Part shown: piece by piece, positions 36,315 to 45,673 of the stretch
Position numbering within the stretch: the stretch's first letter is position 1
Layout: each line of letters starts with the position of its first letter
NCBI RefSeq assembly: GCF_000690905.1
Contig: NZ_JMCL01000021.1
Coordinates: 1-45,770 of the forward strand
Length of the DNA: 45,770 bases
Direction: 5' to 3'
Origin: Pseudomonas sp. Ant30-3
Lineage (GTDB): Bacteria > Pseudomonadota > Gammaproteobacteria > Pseudomonadales > Pseudomonadaceae
Notes under the pieces: generated by a model
Database searches by the model: none
What the model saw: only the letters and a program-made list of their open reading frames with translations
What the model was told of the DNA's origin: nothing
Program-made: the position numbers and the translations under genes

Positions 36315-36938
36315 ATGAATAAAAAGTTAAGCTTGATGGCTGCCTCATTACTCCTGGCCGGTGCATCGAACGCATTTGCCGCACCAAGTGCGGATTTGAC
36401 CGTTACAGGTCTTATCACGCCCTCCGCCTGTACGCCGGAGTTGTCGAATGGTGGAGTGGTGGATCATGGGAAGATTTCAATAAAGGATCTGGCCCATTAC
36501 ACCAAGCTCGAAAAAGTGACGCTGCAGTTAAAGGTCGATTGCGCTGCATCTACGTTTTTCGCACTAAAAAGTACCGATAATAGAGAAGGTACCGACATCA
36601 GTAATGGGCCCGATACTCTATCCCTCTATGGCCTGGGTCTAAGTGCCGATAACCAGAAGCTTGGCAATTATGAGCTGACGATGGAAAACGTGCTTGCTGA
36701 TGGCACGGAGCGCCTGCTTATTGAATCTGTTAATGGCAATACGTGGTTCCATGCTTCGCCAGATACAGTCTGGCAACCCGGTTGGATGAGGTCGGTCAGC
36801 GCTCCGGGCTATATACCAGCCGCTGTACAAAACCTGCTGACTGACCTGGTGGTTGCAACGGCGATAAAAAAACCCATCATGACTACGGATGAAATTCGCC
36901 TCGACGGTAGCGCGACTCTGGATGTCGTGTACCTGTAA
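36315..36938 (+). CDS. DUF1120-type fimbrial subunit (pilin), divergent copy
   Basis: 207 residues, AAGGA ahead of ATG 36315. Signal peptide MNKKLSLMAASLLLAGASNAFA, then PSADLTVTGLITPSACTP, GGVVDHGKISIKDL, Cys in KVDCAASTFFAL and end GSATLDVVYL. All subunit hallmarks are intact. It is the only subunit on the plus strand, 243 bp after the response regulator gene; that gap holds TAGGAATATT and probably its own promoter. Separate control suggests an alternative or phase-specific subunit (inference). Confidence 0.85.
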   Translation: MNKKLSLMAASLLLAGASNAFAAPSADLTVTGLITPSACTPELSNGGVVDHGKISIKDLAHYTKLEKVTLQLKVDCAASTFFALKSTDNREGTDISNGPDTLSLYGLGLSADNQKLGNYELTMENVLADGTERLLIESVNGNTWFHASPDTVWQPGWMRSVSAPGYIPAAVQNLLTDLVVATAIKKPIMTTDEIRLDGSATLDVVYL

Positions 36939-37061
36939 TCCGCTTGGGGCATCATTCACGCGAAAACCTCTGCGACCGTATTCCTGCGCTGAATAACCGT
37001 GGTCTTTAACGGCGCTGCGAATTATTGTGCTGGGCTACTGACCTGCGTGCGAAGTATTCCA

Positions 37062-37532
37062 ATGAGTGATGCCCACAACGCGTTAATTACCCGCTTCTAC
37101 CAGGCTTTCCAACGCCTGGATGCCGAGGCCATGAGCGCCTGCTACACCGACGACGTGGTGTTCAGCGATCCGGCCTTCGGCGAATTGCGCGGGCGTGATG
37201 CCGGCGACATGTGGCGCATGTTAACCACCCGCGCCAAAGACTTCTCGCTGACGTTCGACAACGTAGGTAGCGATGAGCGCACGGGCGGCGCCCATTGGGT
37301 GGCGACTTATTTGTTCAGCCAGACGGGCAACACCGTGGTCAATGACATACAGGCGCGGTTCGTCTTTCGCGAGGGCAAGATCTGCGAGCACCATGACCAT
37401 TTCGATCTGTGGGCCTGGTCGCGTCAAGCGCTTGGCCTCAAGGGCTTGCTGCTGGGCTGGACGCCATTGGTCAGAAACGCTGTCCGCACTCAAGCGTTGA
37501 AGGGGCTGAGGGCATTTCAGGCCGGTCGCTGA
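37062..37532 (+). CDS. NTF2-like (SnoaL-type) protein
   Basis: 156 residues from ATG 37062 (MSDAHNALITRFYQAFQRLD). NTF2-like fold signs: FYQAFQRLDAEAMSACYTDD, VVFSDPAFGELRGRDAGDMW and FREGKICEHHDHFDLWAWSRQ. These proteins are small cone-shaped enzymes or binding proteins; the function here is unknown. The upstream extension to 36999 lacks a ribosome site. It stands alone. Confidence 0.82.
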   Translation: MSDAHNALITRFYQAFQRLDAEAMSACYTDDVVFSDPAFGELRGRDAGDMWRMLTTRAKDFSLTFDNVGSDERTGGAHWVATYLFSQTGNTVVNDIQARFVFREGKICEHHDHFDLWAWSRQALGLKGLLLGWTPLVRNAVRTQALKGLRAFQAGR

Positions 37533-37571
37533 TAAGATCGCCACTTGTCCTGATCAAACCTCAATCGTCAC

Positions 37572-37889
37572 GTGAAAACCCCAACCCAATCGTCCACCCT
37601 TGCCGTCGAGCCGCCACCGGTGAGCAAACCCTGGTTTGTGTACCTCGTTCGCGCAGCCAATGGCTCACTGTATTGCGGGATCAGCGATGATCCCGTACGT
37701 CGCTTTGCCACGCATCAAAGTGGCAAGGGCGCACGATTTTTTCTCTCCAGCCCGGCGGTAGCGCTGGTCTACACCGAAGCTTGCTGCGACAGAAGCGAAG
37801 CGCTGCGCCAGGAACGTCTGATCAAAAAACTCAAGAAAAGCGCCAAGGAATGCCTTGTGGCGAGCGCCGCTGGCGTTTTATCAATCTGA
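37572..37889 (+). CDS. GIY-YIG domain protein (YhbQ/UPF0213 type)
   Basis: 105 residues, start GTG 37572. The domain opens [20 protein letters not shown] (in place of GIY-YIG: VYL...YCG), then the catalytic-type Arg in [16 protein letters not shown] and Glu in [15 protein letters not shown]. Single-domain members are of uncertain role, possibly nucleic-acid repair or turnover. The GTG start lacks a clear ribosome site. Confidence 0.85.
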   Translation: MKTPTQSSTLAVEPPPVSKPWFVYLVRAANGSLYCGISDDPVRRFATHQSGKGARFFLSSPAVALVYTEACCDRSEALRQERLIKKLKKSAKECLVASAAGVLSI

Positions 37890-37976
37890 CTGATCAGTTC
37901 CCATCAGGCAGATCTGTAGGCTGCTACCGATTTGCGCGCTAAGCTGCGGGTTCCTATTCCAGCGGCGGAGCCGAGC

Positions 37977-38912
37977 ATGTCCGAGTTGATCCTTCATCAT
38001 TACCCGACGTCCCCGTTCGCCGAAAAGGCCCGTCTGCTGCTGGGCTTCAAAGGCTTGTCCTGGCGCTCGGTCAAAATTTCCCCGGTGATGCCAAAACCCG
38101 ATCTGACAGCGTTGACCGGCGGCTATCGCAAGACGCCGGTGTTGCAGATTGGCGCCGATATTTACTGCGACACGGCGTTGATCGCGCGTCGGCTTGAGCA
38201 AGAGAAAGCTTTGCCGGCGTTCTTCCCCGAAGGCCAGGAAATGATCGCCACGTCTTTCGCGGCGTGGGTCGATTCGGTGGTGTTCCAGCATGCTGTCAGC
38301 CTGGTGTTCCAGCCGGAATCAGTGGCCGTGCGTTTCGCCAGTTTGCCACCGGAAGCGATCAAGGCGTTTTTGGCGGATCGCGCCGGTCTGTTCAGCGGTG
38401 GCAGTGCCACCCGGTTGTCGGCCGAGCAGGCGCGGCATCAGTGGCCAACGATCATGGCGCGTCTGGAGCAGCAGCTTCAGCGCGAGCAGGGTGATTTCCT
38501 GTTCGGCGCGCCGTCGATTGCCGACATCGCGCTGGCTCATCCGCTGTGGTTCCTCAAGGCAACGCCGGTGACTGCACCGTTGGTTGATGCTTATCCCGCG
38601 GTTTCAGCATGGTTCGCCAGGGTGATGGGTTTCGGCCATGGCGCTTCGAGCGAGATGACAGCCGAGGAGGCGCTGCAAGTGGCGCGCGATGCGACCCCGG
38701 CGCCCTTGCCGGATGAGCAGTTCGAAGAGCCGAACGGCTTTGAACCTGGCCAGCAGGTGACGATTGCCGCTACCGATTACGGTGTTGATCCGGTGGCCGG
38801 CGAATTGCTGTTTGCGGGGAGCGAAGAATTGATTCTGCGTCGCGAAGACGCGCGCGGCGGTGTGGTGCATGTGCACTTTCCGCGGTTCGGGTTTCGTATC
38901 GAGGCTTGCTGA
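37977..38912 (+). CDS. Glutathione S-transferase-like protein with a C-terminal extension
   Basis: 311 residues from ATG 37977, GGAG ahead. Thioredoxin-like N-domain (1-78: LILHHYPTSPFAEKARLLLG; KTPVLQIGADIYCDTALIARRLE) with Ser/Tyr/Pro around the usual catalytic site, and a helical C-domain (90-215; DFLFGAPSIADIALAHPLWF). About 75 more residues follow (235-311: FEPGQQVTIAATDYGVDPVA; GELLFAGSEELILRREDARG; VVHVHFPRFGFRI), a small beta-rich part not found in standard GSTs of about 210-220 residues. Substrate unknown. Confidence 0.85.
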   Translation: MSELILHHYPTSPFAEKARLLLGFKGLSWRSVKISPVMPKPDLTALTGGYRKTPVLQIGADIYCDTALIARRLEQEKALPAFFPEGQEMIATSFAAWVDSVVFQHAVSLVFQPESVAVRFASLPPEAIKAFLADRAGLFSGGSATRLSAEQARHQWPTIMARLEQQLQREQGDFLFGAPSIADIALAHPLWFLKATPVTAPLVDAYPAVSAWFARVMGFGHGASSEMTAEEALQVARDATPAPLPDEQFEEPNGFEPGQQVTIAATDYGVDPVAGELLFAGSEELILRREDARGGVVHVHFPRFGFRIEAC

Positions 38913-38922
38913 TTCACACACC

Positions 38923-39015
38923 TGTGGTGAGGGGATTTATCCCCGTTGGGCTGCGAAGCGGCCCCATAGAAAGGGACGGCTGCGCAGTCCAACGGGGATA
39001 AATCCCCTCGCCACA
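38923..39015. repeat. REPIN (GTGGCGAGGGGATTTATCCCC type)
   Basis: Head TGTGGTGAGGGGATTTATCC from 38923 and its inverted mate ending GGATAAATCCCCTCGCCACA at 39015. It lies between the converging GST-like and glutaredoxin genes. Same family as the copies at 1956 and at the right end of the window. Confidence 0.85.
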
Positions 39016-39037
39016 AGGAATGTGTGAGGCAAACGGA

Positions 39038-39388
39038 TTATTTCAGTGCCCCAAGTATGGCGTCGGGGTCATACCCGCGAATCAGTGTGCCATTCACATC
39101 AATGATCGGAATTCCGCCCCCGCCCAAGGCCTCATAGGCCTTGCGCGCTTCGGCATTCTTTTCGATATCGAATTCCTGGTACGGAATACCTTTCTGATCA
39201 AGAAAACGCCGGGTCAGTTTGCAGTAGCCGCACCATTCAGTGGCGTACAGCACGACATTGGCTTTGGCTTGAGTCTGTTCCGACACCACCTGCGAGGGGT
39301 TGAGCACCCGCTCGATCTTGCCCCAATTCTGGTAAACCACCACCACCAGTAAAATCAGCAGGAATTTTTTCAGGATCCCGGCCAGCAT
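39038..39388 (-). CDS. Membrane-anchored glutaredoxin-like protein
   Basis: 116 residues. N-terminal membrane helix FLLILLVVVVYQNW (about 9-22), then a glutaredoxin fold with redox motif CGYC (YATEWCGYCKLTRRFLDQKG), the cis-Pro in GGGIPIIDVNG and GYDPDAIL. The active site would face the periplasm if only the first helix spans the membrane with N-in orientation; this is an inference. Its ATG overlaps the ndpA stop by one base (TGATG), so it is translationally coupled to it. Confidence 0.85.
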   Translation of the reverse strand: MLAGILKKFLLILLVVVVYQNWGKIERVLNPSQVVSEQTQAKANVVLYATEWCGYCKLTRRFLDQKGIPYQEFDIEKNAEARKAYEALGGGGIPIIDVNGTLIRGYDPDAILGALK

Positions 39389-40392
39389 CAGTTGCGTCGC
39401 TTGAGCTGATCGGTCAGCTGCGTTGGCAGGCCCTTGATAATCAGCGTGCCGGCTTCTTCGTCGTATTCGATCTTCGAGCCCAGCAGGTGCGCTTCAAAGC
39501 TAATCGACAGGCCTTCGGCGCGACCGGTGAAGCGGCGGAACTGGTTAAGGGTGCGCTTGTCCGCCGGAATCTCCGGGGACAGGCCGTAATCCTTGTTGCG
39601 AATGTGGTCGTAAAAGGCCTTCGGACGTTCTTCGTCGATCAGCTCCGACAACTCCTCCAGACCCATGGGTTCGCCCATCTTTGCCTGACTGCTGGCATAA
39701 TCGACCAAGGTCTTGGTTTTCTCGCGGGCGGATTCCTCCGGCAGGTCTTCGCTTTCGACGAAGTCACTGAAAGCCTTGAGCAACGTACGGGTTTCGCCGG
39801 GTCCGTCGACGCCTTCCTGGCAGCCAATGAAATCGCGGAAATACTCCGAAACCTTTTTGCCGTTCTTGCCTTTGATAAACGAAATGTATTGCTTGGACTG
39901 CTTGTTGTTCTGCCACTCCGAGACGTTAATCCGTGCAGCGAGGTGCAACTGGCCCAGGTCAAGATGGCGCGATGGCGTGACATCGAGCTGATCGGTCACT
40001 GCAACGCCTTCGCTGTGGTGCAGCAGGGCGATCGCCAGGTAATCGGTCATGCCCTGCTGGTAATGGGCGAAGAGCACGTGGCCGCCCACTGACAGGTTCG
40101 ACTCTTCCATCAACTTCTGCAGGTGTTCCACTGCCACACGGCTGAACACGGTGAAATCCTTGCCACCGTCGAAATATTCCTTCAGCCAGCCGCTGAACGG
40201 ATGCGCGCCAGACTCGGCATGGAAGAAACCCCAGGCCTTGCCTTGTTTCGCGTTGTAGCTTTCATTGAGGTCGGCGAGCATATTTTCGATGGCGCTCGAC
40301 TCGGCCAGTTCGGAGTCGCGGGCATGAAGAACTGCAGGTGTGCCGTCGGGTTTTTTGTCGATCAGGTGGACGATGCAATGACGGATCGGCAT
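39388..40392 (-). CDS. ndpA: Nucleoid-associated protein NdpA (YejK family)
   Basis: 334 residues from ATG 40392 ([21 protein letters not shown]). Typical blocks are [40 protein letters not shown], and [22 protein letters not shown], ending [20 protein letters not shown]. The family associates with the nucleoid and relieves repression by topological effects of unclear mechanism. The upstream extension to 40494 is not conserved in my recollection and lacks a ribosome site. Confidence 0.92.
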   Translation of the reverse strand: MPIRHCIVHLIDKKPDGTPAVLHARDSELAESSAIENMLADLNESYNAKQGKAWGFFHAESGAHPFSGWLKEYFDGGKDFTVFSRVAVEHLQKLMEESNLSVGGHVLFAHYQQGMTDYLAIALLHHSEGVAVTDQLDVTPSRHLDLGQLHLAARINVSEWQNNKQSKQYISFIKGKNGKKVSEYFRDFIGCQEGVDGPGETRTLLKAFSDFVESEDLPEESAREKTKTLVDYASSQAKMGEPMGLEELSELIDEERPKAFYDHIRNKDYGLSPEIPADKRTLNQFRRFTGRAEGLSISFEAHLLGSKIEYDEEAGTLIIKGLPTQLTDQLKRRN

Positions 40393-40495
40393 GGGCTTCT
40401 CGGCTGATTGAAGAGAGGAGGGCGTGCTCCCCGAAAAAGCGCTCAGTGTACCGCAATCTTTGGGCATGACAGGCCAACGGATTGGCGCGCTCAAG

Positions 40496-40570
40496 GTAGG
40501 AGCTGCCGAAGGCTGCGATCTTTTGATGTTATAACCAGATCAACAGATCGCAGCTTTCGGCAGCTCCTAC
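40496..40570. repeat. REPIN (GTAGGAGCTGCCGAAGGCTGC type)
   Basis: Inverted arms of 25 bp at 40496-40520 and 40546-40570, starting GTAGGAGCTGCCGAAGGCTG, with one mismatch. Related to the 12969-13098 element. Confidence 0.85.
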
Positions 40571-40888
40571 AGGGCGCGCTTAGTCCAATTCCGGCTCGTG
40601 CGGCACTGCTTATGCAGTTTTTTCCCGGTTTAGAGCAATAAAGCTGACCAAATGGGTAGCTAGAGGCGGATATTTCCCCGTCTCTGTGCTAGTTTTGCCC
40701 GGTCTTACGCGAAGTCACTGCGTTAAGCGTGCATTCAGCATTTGTCAGGTCGAACCAAACCCTGATTTCGGCATCTATAACCCCGATCCCGTGGTTATTG
40801 GCTGAGGGTGCCAGATCCAGAAGATCCGGCTCGATGGCTGACACTGCACTCTGCAATCCATATGAATTTGATAGGGAAGGAACACTAC
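40571..40888 (+). other. Leader of the HU gene, no coding sequence
   Basis: 318 bp without a gene between the REPIN and the HU start. A TATAAC-like -10 is at about 40775-40780 but with no convincing -35. The last bases, GGGAAGGAACACTAC, give a strong ribosome site. Confidence 0.5.
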
Positions 40889-41170
40889 ATGGCTCTTACT
40901 AAAGACCAACTGATCGCCGACATCGCTGAAGCTATCGACGCGCCAAAAACCACCGCGCGTAACGCTCTGGACCAACTGGGCCAAATCGTTGCTGATCAGC
41001 TGGAAAACGGCGGCGAAATCACTCTGCCAGGTATCGGCAAACTGAAAGTGACTGAGCGTCCTGCCCGTACTGGCCGTAACCCTTCGACTGGCGCTGCCAT
41101 CGAAATCGCTGCCAAAAAAGTTATCAAGCTGGTTGTGGCCAAAGGCCTGACCGACGCTGTTAACAAGTAA
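40889..41170 (+). CDS. hupN: HU-family DNA-binding protein (HupN type)
   Basis: 93 residues from ATG 40889. HU fold: MALTKDQLIADIAEAIDAPK, helix pair, GGEITLPGIGKLKVTERPAR, and the DNA-arm RTGRNPSTGAAIEIAAKKVI. The arm keeps the intercalating Pro in RNPSTG. Bends and compacts DNA. Its place near ndpA and valS corresponds to hupN in P. putida as I recall it; by sequence alone hupA/hupB type cannot be excluded. Own terminator downstream. Confidence 0.9.
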   Translation: MALTKDQLIADIAEAIDAPKTTARNALDQLGQIVADQLENGGEITLPGIGKLKVTERPARTGRNPSTGAAIEIAAKKVIKLVVAKGLTDAVNK

Positions 41171-41180
41171 GACGCATTAG

Positions 41181-41221
41181 AAAAAACCGTGCACCGGAGT
41201 GATCCGGGCACGGTTTTTTTG
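41181..41221 (+). terminator. Rho-independent terminator of the HU gene
   Basis: AAAAAACCGTGC (41181-41192) pairs with GCACGGTTTTTT (41208-41219), and the T-run extends to 41221. Starts 10 bp after the stop. Confidence 0.93.
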
Positions 41222-41263
41222 TGTCTCGGGTTTAGAACTAACCCGCCGACACCACGAATCCCC

Positions 41264-41353
41264 TGTAGGAGCGAGCCTGCTCGCGATAGCGTCGCATCAG
41301 TCGACATCATCGTTAACTGACACGCAGCCATCGCGAGCAGGCTCACTCCTACA
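41264..41353. repeat. REPIN (GTAGGAGCGAGC type)
   Basis: TGTAGGAGCGAGCCTGCTCG from 41264 and its mate CATCGCGAGCAGGCTCACTC to 41353, with one mismatch. Between the converging HU and rlmF genes. Confidence 0.85.
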
Positions 41354-41376
41354 GTTGATCTGCTGCGGTCAATAAC

Positions 41377-42399
41377 TCAGCCTTTTTTAACCCAGCGCTC
41401 GCGCCAGACCTGCTGCTCGGATTTGGTCTGGAACGTCCACGCCACAAACCGACTCTTCTTCTGCCCCTGAGACATTTCCACGACCTGGCTTTCCAGCACG
41501 CCGGCCTTTTTCAGGGCCGTCTCGATCGTCGGCAGATTCGAGGCTTTCGACACGAGTGTGCTGAACCACAACACCTTGTGCTGGAAGTGCGCGCTCTCGG
41601 CAATCAGTTGCGTAACGAAGCGCGCTTCGCCGCCTTCACACCACAACTCGGCGGACTGCCCGCCGAAGTTCAGCACTGGCAGTTTGCGCTTGGGATCGGC
41701 GCGGCCCAGGGCGCGCCATTTACGCTCGCTGCCCTTGGTCGCCTCGTCCATCGACGCGTGGAACGGCGGGTTGCACATGGTCAGGTCAAAACGCTCGCCC
41801 GGTTCCAGCAGGCCCAGCAGAATGTGCTTGGGATTGCTTTGCAGGCGCAGCTGGATGGCTTTATTCAGCCCGTTCGATTGGACGATGGCTTTTGCTGCAG
41901 CTACGGCAGTCGGATCGATTTCCGAGCCGAGGAACTGCCAGCGGTAATCGCTATAGCCGATCAACGGATAGACGCAGTTGGCGCCCATGCCGATGTCGAG
42001 CACCTTGACCGGTGCACCGCGCGGGATCTCGCCATCGTTGACGCTGGCCAGCAGGTCTGCCAGGAAGTGCACGTAATCAGCACGGCCCGGCACCGGTGGG
42101 CAGAGGTAGTCCGCCGGAATGTCCCAATGGGCAATGCCGTAAAACGACTTCAGCAGCGCCCGGTTGAACACGCGCACGGCGTCCGGGCTGGCGAAGTCGA
42201 TGCTTTCCTTGCCGTACGGGTTGATGATCACGAACTTCGCCAGTTCCGGCGTGGTTTTGATCAACGCCGGGAAGTCGTAACGACCCTGATGGCGATTGCG
42301 CGGGTGCAGGCTGGCCTTTTCGCGGGGCTCGGCGGCATTGGCCGGGGTCGCGGAGTCGGGCTTCTTGCGCGCAGGGCGGGGAGTGCGGGGGGCGTTCAT
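41377..42399 (-). CDS. rlmF: 23S rRNA (adenine-1618 N6) methyltransferase RlmF
   Basis: 340 residues from ATG 42399. Basic N-terminus ([11 protein letters not shown]), [19 protein letters not shown]-binding [18 protein letters not shown] (about 115-135), and the N6-adenine catalytic motif NPPF near residue 209 ([12 protein letters not shown]). It methylates A1618 of 23S rRNA. The C-terminus has SRFVAWTF as in E. coli YbiN. Stands alone between two REPINs. Confidence 0.93.
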   Translation of the reverse strand: MNAPRTPRPARKKPDSATPANAAEPREKASLHPRNRHQGRYDFPALIKTTPELAKFVIINPYGKESIDFASPDAVRVFNRALLKSFYGIAHWDIPADYLCPPVPGRADYVHFLADLLASVNDGEIPRGAPVKVLDIGMGANCVYPLIGYSDYRWQFLGSEIDPTAVAAAKAIVQSNGLNKAIQLRLQSNPKHILLGLLEPGERFDLTMCNPPFHASMDEATKGSERKWRALGRADPKRKLPVLNFGGQSAELWCEGGEARFVTQLIAESAHFQHKVLWFSTLVSKASNLPTIETALKKAGVLESQVVEMSQGQKKSRFVAWTFQTKSEQQVWRERWVKKG

Positions 42400-42471
42400 G
42401 GGCGTGGTCGATTCGGGTATGGCTGAAAGTGGCGGGCATTGTCCCACATATGAAGGCGACACCGTTCAAAC

Positions 42472-42561
42472 TGTAGGAGTGAGCCTGCTCGCGATTGCGG
42501 TGTATCAGTCACCATTGTCGTCGTCTGGACTGCCGCTATCGCGAGCAGGCTCACTCCTACA
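42472..42561. repeat. REPIN (GTAGGAGTGAGC variant)
   Basis: TGTAGGAGTGAGCCTGCTCG from 42472 and its mate ATCGCGAGCAGGCTCACTCC TACA to 42561. Perfect arms of about 24 bp. It lies between the rlmF start and the valS terminator, so it may overlap the rlmF promoter. Confidence 0.85.
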
Positions 42562-42586
42562 AGGGATTAGTGGTGTCTAAAGGAAT

Positions 42587-42620
42587 AAAAAAGGGAGGCC
42601 ACTCGTGGGCCTCCCTTTTT
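42587..42620 (-). terminator. Rho-independent terminator of valS
   Basis: GGGAGGCC (42593-42600) pairs with GGCCTCCC (42608-42615), flanked by A-run and T-run. About 16 bp after the valS stop on the minus strand. The A/T flanks would let it act both ways. Confidence 0.93.
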
Positions 42621-42635
42621 CATTGCGATTTGCCG

Positions 42636-45482
42636 TTACAGACTGGCAATCCGCGCATGTTGCTCCGCCAGCTTGCCCAAAGCCTGTTCGGCTTCGGCCA
42701 GTTTGGCGCGTTCTTTTTCGATGACTTCAGCCGGGGCCTTGTCGACGAAACCGGCGTTGGACAGCTTGCCGCCCACGCGCTGAACTTCGCCTTGCAGACG
42801 TAGCATTTCCTTGTCCAGGCGTGCCAGTTCGGCGTCCTTGTCTATCAGGCCGGCCATCGGCACCAGCACTTCCATCTCGCCAACCAGGGCGGTGGCGGAC
42901 AGCGGTGCTTCTTCGCCAGCCTTCAGCACGGTGATCGATTCCAGACGTGCAAGCTTCTTCAGCAGCGCCTCGTTCTCGGTCAAGCGACGCTGATCTTCAG
43001 CGCTGACGTTTTTCAGATAGATCGGCAGCGGCTTGCCCGGACCGATGTTCATTTCGCCACGAATGTTGCGTGTGCCGAGCATCAGTTCCTTCAGCCATTC
43101 GATGTCGCTCTCGGCGGCCGGATCGATGCGCTCTTCATTGGCCACAGGCCAAGGTTGCAGCATGATCGTCTTGCCTTGAATACCGGCGAGCGGCGCGATG
43201 CGCTGCCAGATTTCTTCGGTGATGAACGGCATGAACGGATGCGCCAGACGCAGCGCGACTTCCAGCACGCGAACCAGCGTGCGACGCGTGCCGCGCTGAC
43301 GTTCAACCGGCGCATTCTCGTCCCACAGCACAGGTTTGGAGAGTTCCAGGTACCAGTCGCAATACTGGTTCCAGATGAACTCGTACAAGGCTTGCGCCGC
43401 CAGGTCGAAACGGAATTGATCCAGTTGACGGGTCACTTCGGCTTCGGTGCGTTGCAGCTGGGAAATGATCCAGCGATCCGCCAGCGACAGCTCGTAGGTT
43501 TCGCCGTTCTGCCCGCAGTCTTCGCCCTTGTCCAGAACATAACGCGCGGCGTTCCAGATCTTGTTGCAGAAGTTGCGATAGCCTTCGACGCGGCCCATGT
43601 CGAACTTGATGTCGCGACCGGTGGACGCCAGCGAGCAGAACGTGAAACGCAGGGCGTCGGTGCCATAGCTGGCGATGCCCTCGGCGAACTCGTCGCGGGT
43701 CTGCTTCTCGATCTTCTTCGCCAGCTTCGGCTGCATCAGGCCCGAGGTGCGTTTCTGCACCAGTGCCTCCAGCTCGATACCGTCAATGATGTCCAGCGGG
43801 TCCAGGACGTTGCCCTTGGACTTGGACATCTTCTGACCTTGCCCGTCCCTTACCAGACCGTGCACATAAACAGTCTTGAACGGTACCTGAGGCGTGCCGT
43901 CTTCGTTTTTCATCAGGTGCATGGTCATCATGATCATCCGGGCAACCCAGAAGAAGATGATGTCGAAACCGGTGACCAGCACGTCGGTGGAGTGGAATTT
44001 CTTCAGGAATTCGGTCTGCTCAGGCCAGCCGAGTGTCGAGAATGTCCACAGTCCGGAACTGAACCAGGTGTCGAGAACGTCGTTGTCCTGTTGCAGCGCT
44101 ACGTCCGGGCCGAGGTTGTGCTTGGCACGCACTTCGGCTTCGTCGCGGCCGACATAAACCTTGCCGGACTCGTCGTACCAGGCCGGTATCCGGTGGCCCC
44201 ACCACAGCTGACGGCTGATGCACCAATCCTGGATGTCGCGCATCCACGAGAAGTACATGTTTTCGTATTGCTTGGGCACAAATTGAATGCGGCCGTCTTC
44301 AACGGCGGCAATCGCAGGCTCGGCCAATGGTTTGGTCGACACGTACCATTGATCGGTCAGCCACGGCTCGATGACGGTGCCGGAGCGGTCGCCTTTCGGC
44401 ACTTTCAGGTTGTGATCGTCGACGCTGACCAGCAGGCCGGCGGCATCGAACGCGGCCACGATCTGCTTGCGCGCTTCGAAACGGTCGAGGCCGGCGTATT
44501 CGGCCGGGATTTTGCCGTCGATGCTTTCGTTCAGCGTGCCGTCAAGGTTGAACACCTGGCAGGCCGACAACACCGCAGCGTTCTTGTCGAAGATGTTCAG
44601 CAGCGGCAAATTGTGGCGCTTGCCGACTTCGTAGTCGTTGAAATCGTGTGCCGGCGTGATTTTCACGCAACCGGTGCCGAATTCGGGATCGCAGTAATCG
44701 TCGGCGATGATCGGGATGCGGCGGGCCACCAGAGGCAGCTCGACAAACTGGCCGATCAGGGCCTTGTAGCGTTCATCGTTCGGATTTACGGCCACGGCGG
44801 CGTCGCCGAGCATGGTCTCCGGACGAGTGGTCGCGACGATCAGGTAATCCTTTCCTTCGGCGGTTTTCGCGCCGTCAGCCAGCGGGTATTTCAGGTTCCA
44901 CAGGAAACCTTTCTCGTCGTGATTTTCCACTTCGAGGTCGGAAATCGCCGTGTGCAACTTGGTGTCCCAGTTGACCAGGCGCTTGCCGCGATAGATCAGG
45001 CCGTCTTCGTGCAGACGCACAAAGGCTTCCTTGACCGCTTCCGAGAGACCGTCGTCCATGGTGAAGCGCTCGCGGCTCCAGTCAACGGACGAGCCGAGGC
45101 GGCGGATCTGACGGCTGATGTTGCCGCCGGACTGATCCTTCCACTCCCAGACTTTCTCGAGGAATTTTTCGCGGCCCAGGTCGTGGCGATTCTGGCCCTG
45201 GGCTTCAAGCTGACGTTCCACCAGCATTTGCGTGGCGATACCAGCGTGGTCGGTGCCCGGCTGCCACAGGGTGTTGCGACCCTGCATGCGGCGGAAACGG
45301 ATCAGTGCGTCCATGATCGCGTTATTGAAGCCGTGACCCATGTGCAGGCTGCCGGTGACGTTCGGCGGCGGGATCATGATGGTGTAGGACTCGCCCGCGC
45401 CTTGCGGGGCGAAGTAATTCTCGGACTCCCAGGTGTTGTACCAGGAAGTTTCAATGGCGTGCGGCTGGTAGGTCTTGTCCAT
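42636..45482 (-). CDS. valS: Valyl-tRNA synthetase
   Basis: 948 residues. Class I signature HMGH in [19 protein letters not shown] (about 38-55), the CP1 editing domain, KMSKS in [14 protein letters not shown] near 553, the anticodon domain (about 640-790; [18 protein letters not shown]), and the C-terminal coiled coil (about 880-948; [20 protein letters not shown]). It charges tRNA-Val and edits mischarged Thr. Complete, with its own terminator. Confidence 0.97.
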   Translation of the reverse strand: MDKTYQPHAIETSWYNTWESENYFAPQGAGESYTIMIPPPNVTGSLHMGHGFNNAIMDALIRFRRMQGRNTLWQPGTDHAGIATQMLVERQLEAQGQNRHDLGREKFLEKVWEWKDQSGGNISRQIRRLGSSVDWSRERFTMDDGLSEAVKEAFVRLHEDGLIYRGKRLVNWDTKLHTAISDLEVENHDEKGFLWNLKYPLADGAKTAEGKDYLIVATTRPETMLGDAAVAVNPNDERYKALIGQFVELPLVARRIPIIADDYCDPEFGTGCVKITPAHDFNDYEVGKRHNLPLLNIFDKNAAVLSACQVFNLDGTLNESIDGKIPAEYAGLDRFEARKQIVAAFDAAGLLVSVDDHNLKVPKGDRSGTVIEPWLTDQWYVSTKPLAEPAIAAVEDGRIQFVPKQYENMYFSWMRDIQDWCISRQLWWGHRIPAWYDESGKVYVGRDEAEVRAKHNLGPDVALQQDNDVLDTWFSSGLWTFSTLGWPEQTEFLKKFHSTDVLVTGFDIIFFWVARMIMMTMHLMKNEDGTPQVPFKTVYVHGLVRDGQGQKMSKSKGNVLDPLDIIDGIELEALVQKRTSGLMQPKLAKKIEKQTRDEFAEGIASYGTDALRFTFCSLASTGRDIKFDMGRVEGYRNFCNKIWNAARYVLDKGEDCGQNGETYELSLADRWIISQLQRTEAEVTRQLDQFRFDLAAQALYEFIWNQYCDWYLELSKPVLWDENAPVERQRGTRRTLVRVLEVALRLAHPFMPFITEEIWQRIAPLAGIQGKTIMLQPWPVANEERIDPAAESDIEWLKELMLGTRNIRGEMNIGPGKPLPIYLKNVSAEDQRRLTENEALLKKLARLESITVLKAGEEAPLSATALVGEMEVLVPMAGLIDKDAELARLDKEMLRLQGEVQRVGGKLSNAGFVDKAPAEVIEKERAKLAEAEQALGKLAEQHARIASL

Positions 45483-45597
45483 GCGCGGCGGGACCCTATT
45501 GGCAGTAATTCAGGAAAAGCCGACGAGTATAGCGGGGCATGGTGGATAGGGCGAGCGGGTGGGGAGGGGGTGCGAAGCGAATTGTGAAATTGGTTTT

Positions 45598-45673
45598 TGT
45601 GGCGAGGGGGTTTATCTGTGGGAAGGGCATTTATCTGTGAGAAGGGCACTTATCTGTGGCGAGGGGATTTATC
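45598..45673 (+). repeat. Four tandem 19-bp copies of a REP head
   Basis: Four head-to-tail units: TGTGGCGAGGGGGTTTATC, TGTGGGAAGGGCATTTATC, TGTGAGAAGGGCACTTATC and TGTGGCGAGGGGATTTATC. The last runs on into CCCCGTT, a complete REP of the GTGGCGAGGGG family. The middle copies differ from the outer ones at a few positions. Confidence 0.85.

Noticed and set aside
43155..45587. An 810-codon open frame on the plus strand opposite valS
   Set aside because: It lies wholly antisense to a complete ValS with all motifs. Long open antisense frames are expected in high-GC Pseudomonas codons. The translation shows no recognisable domain.
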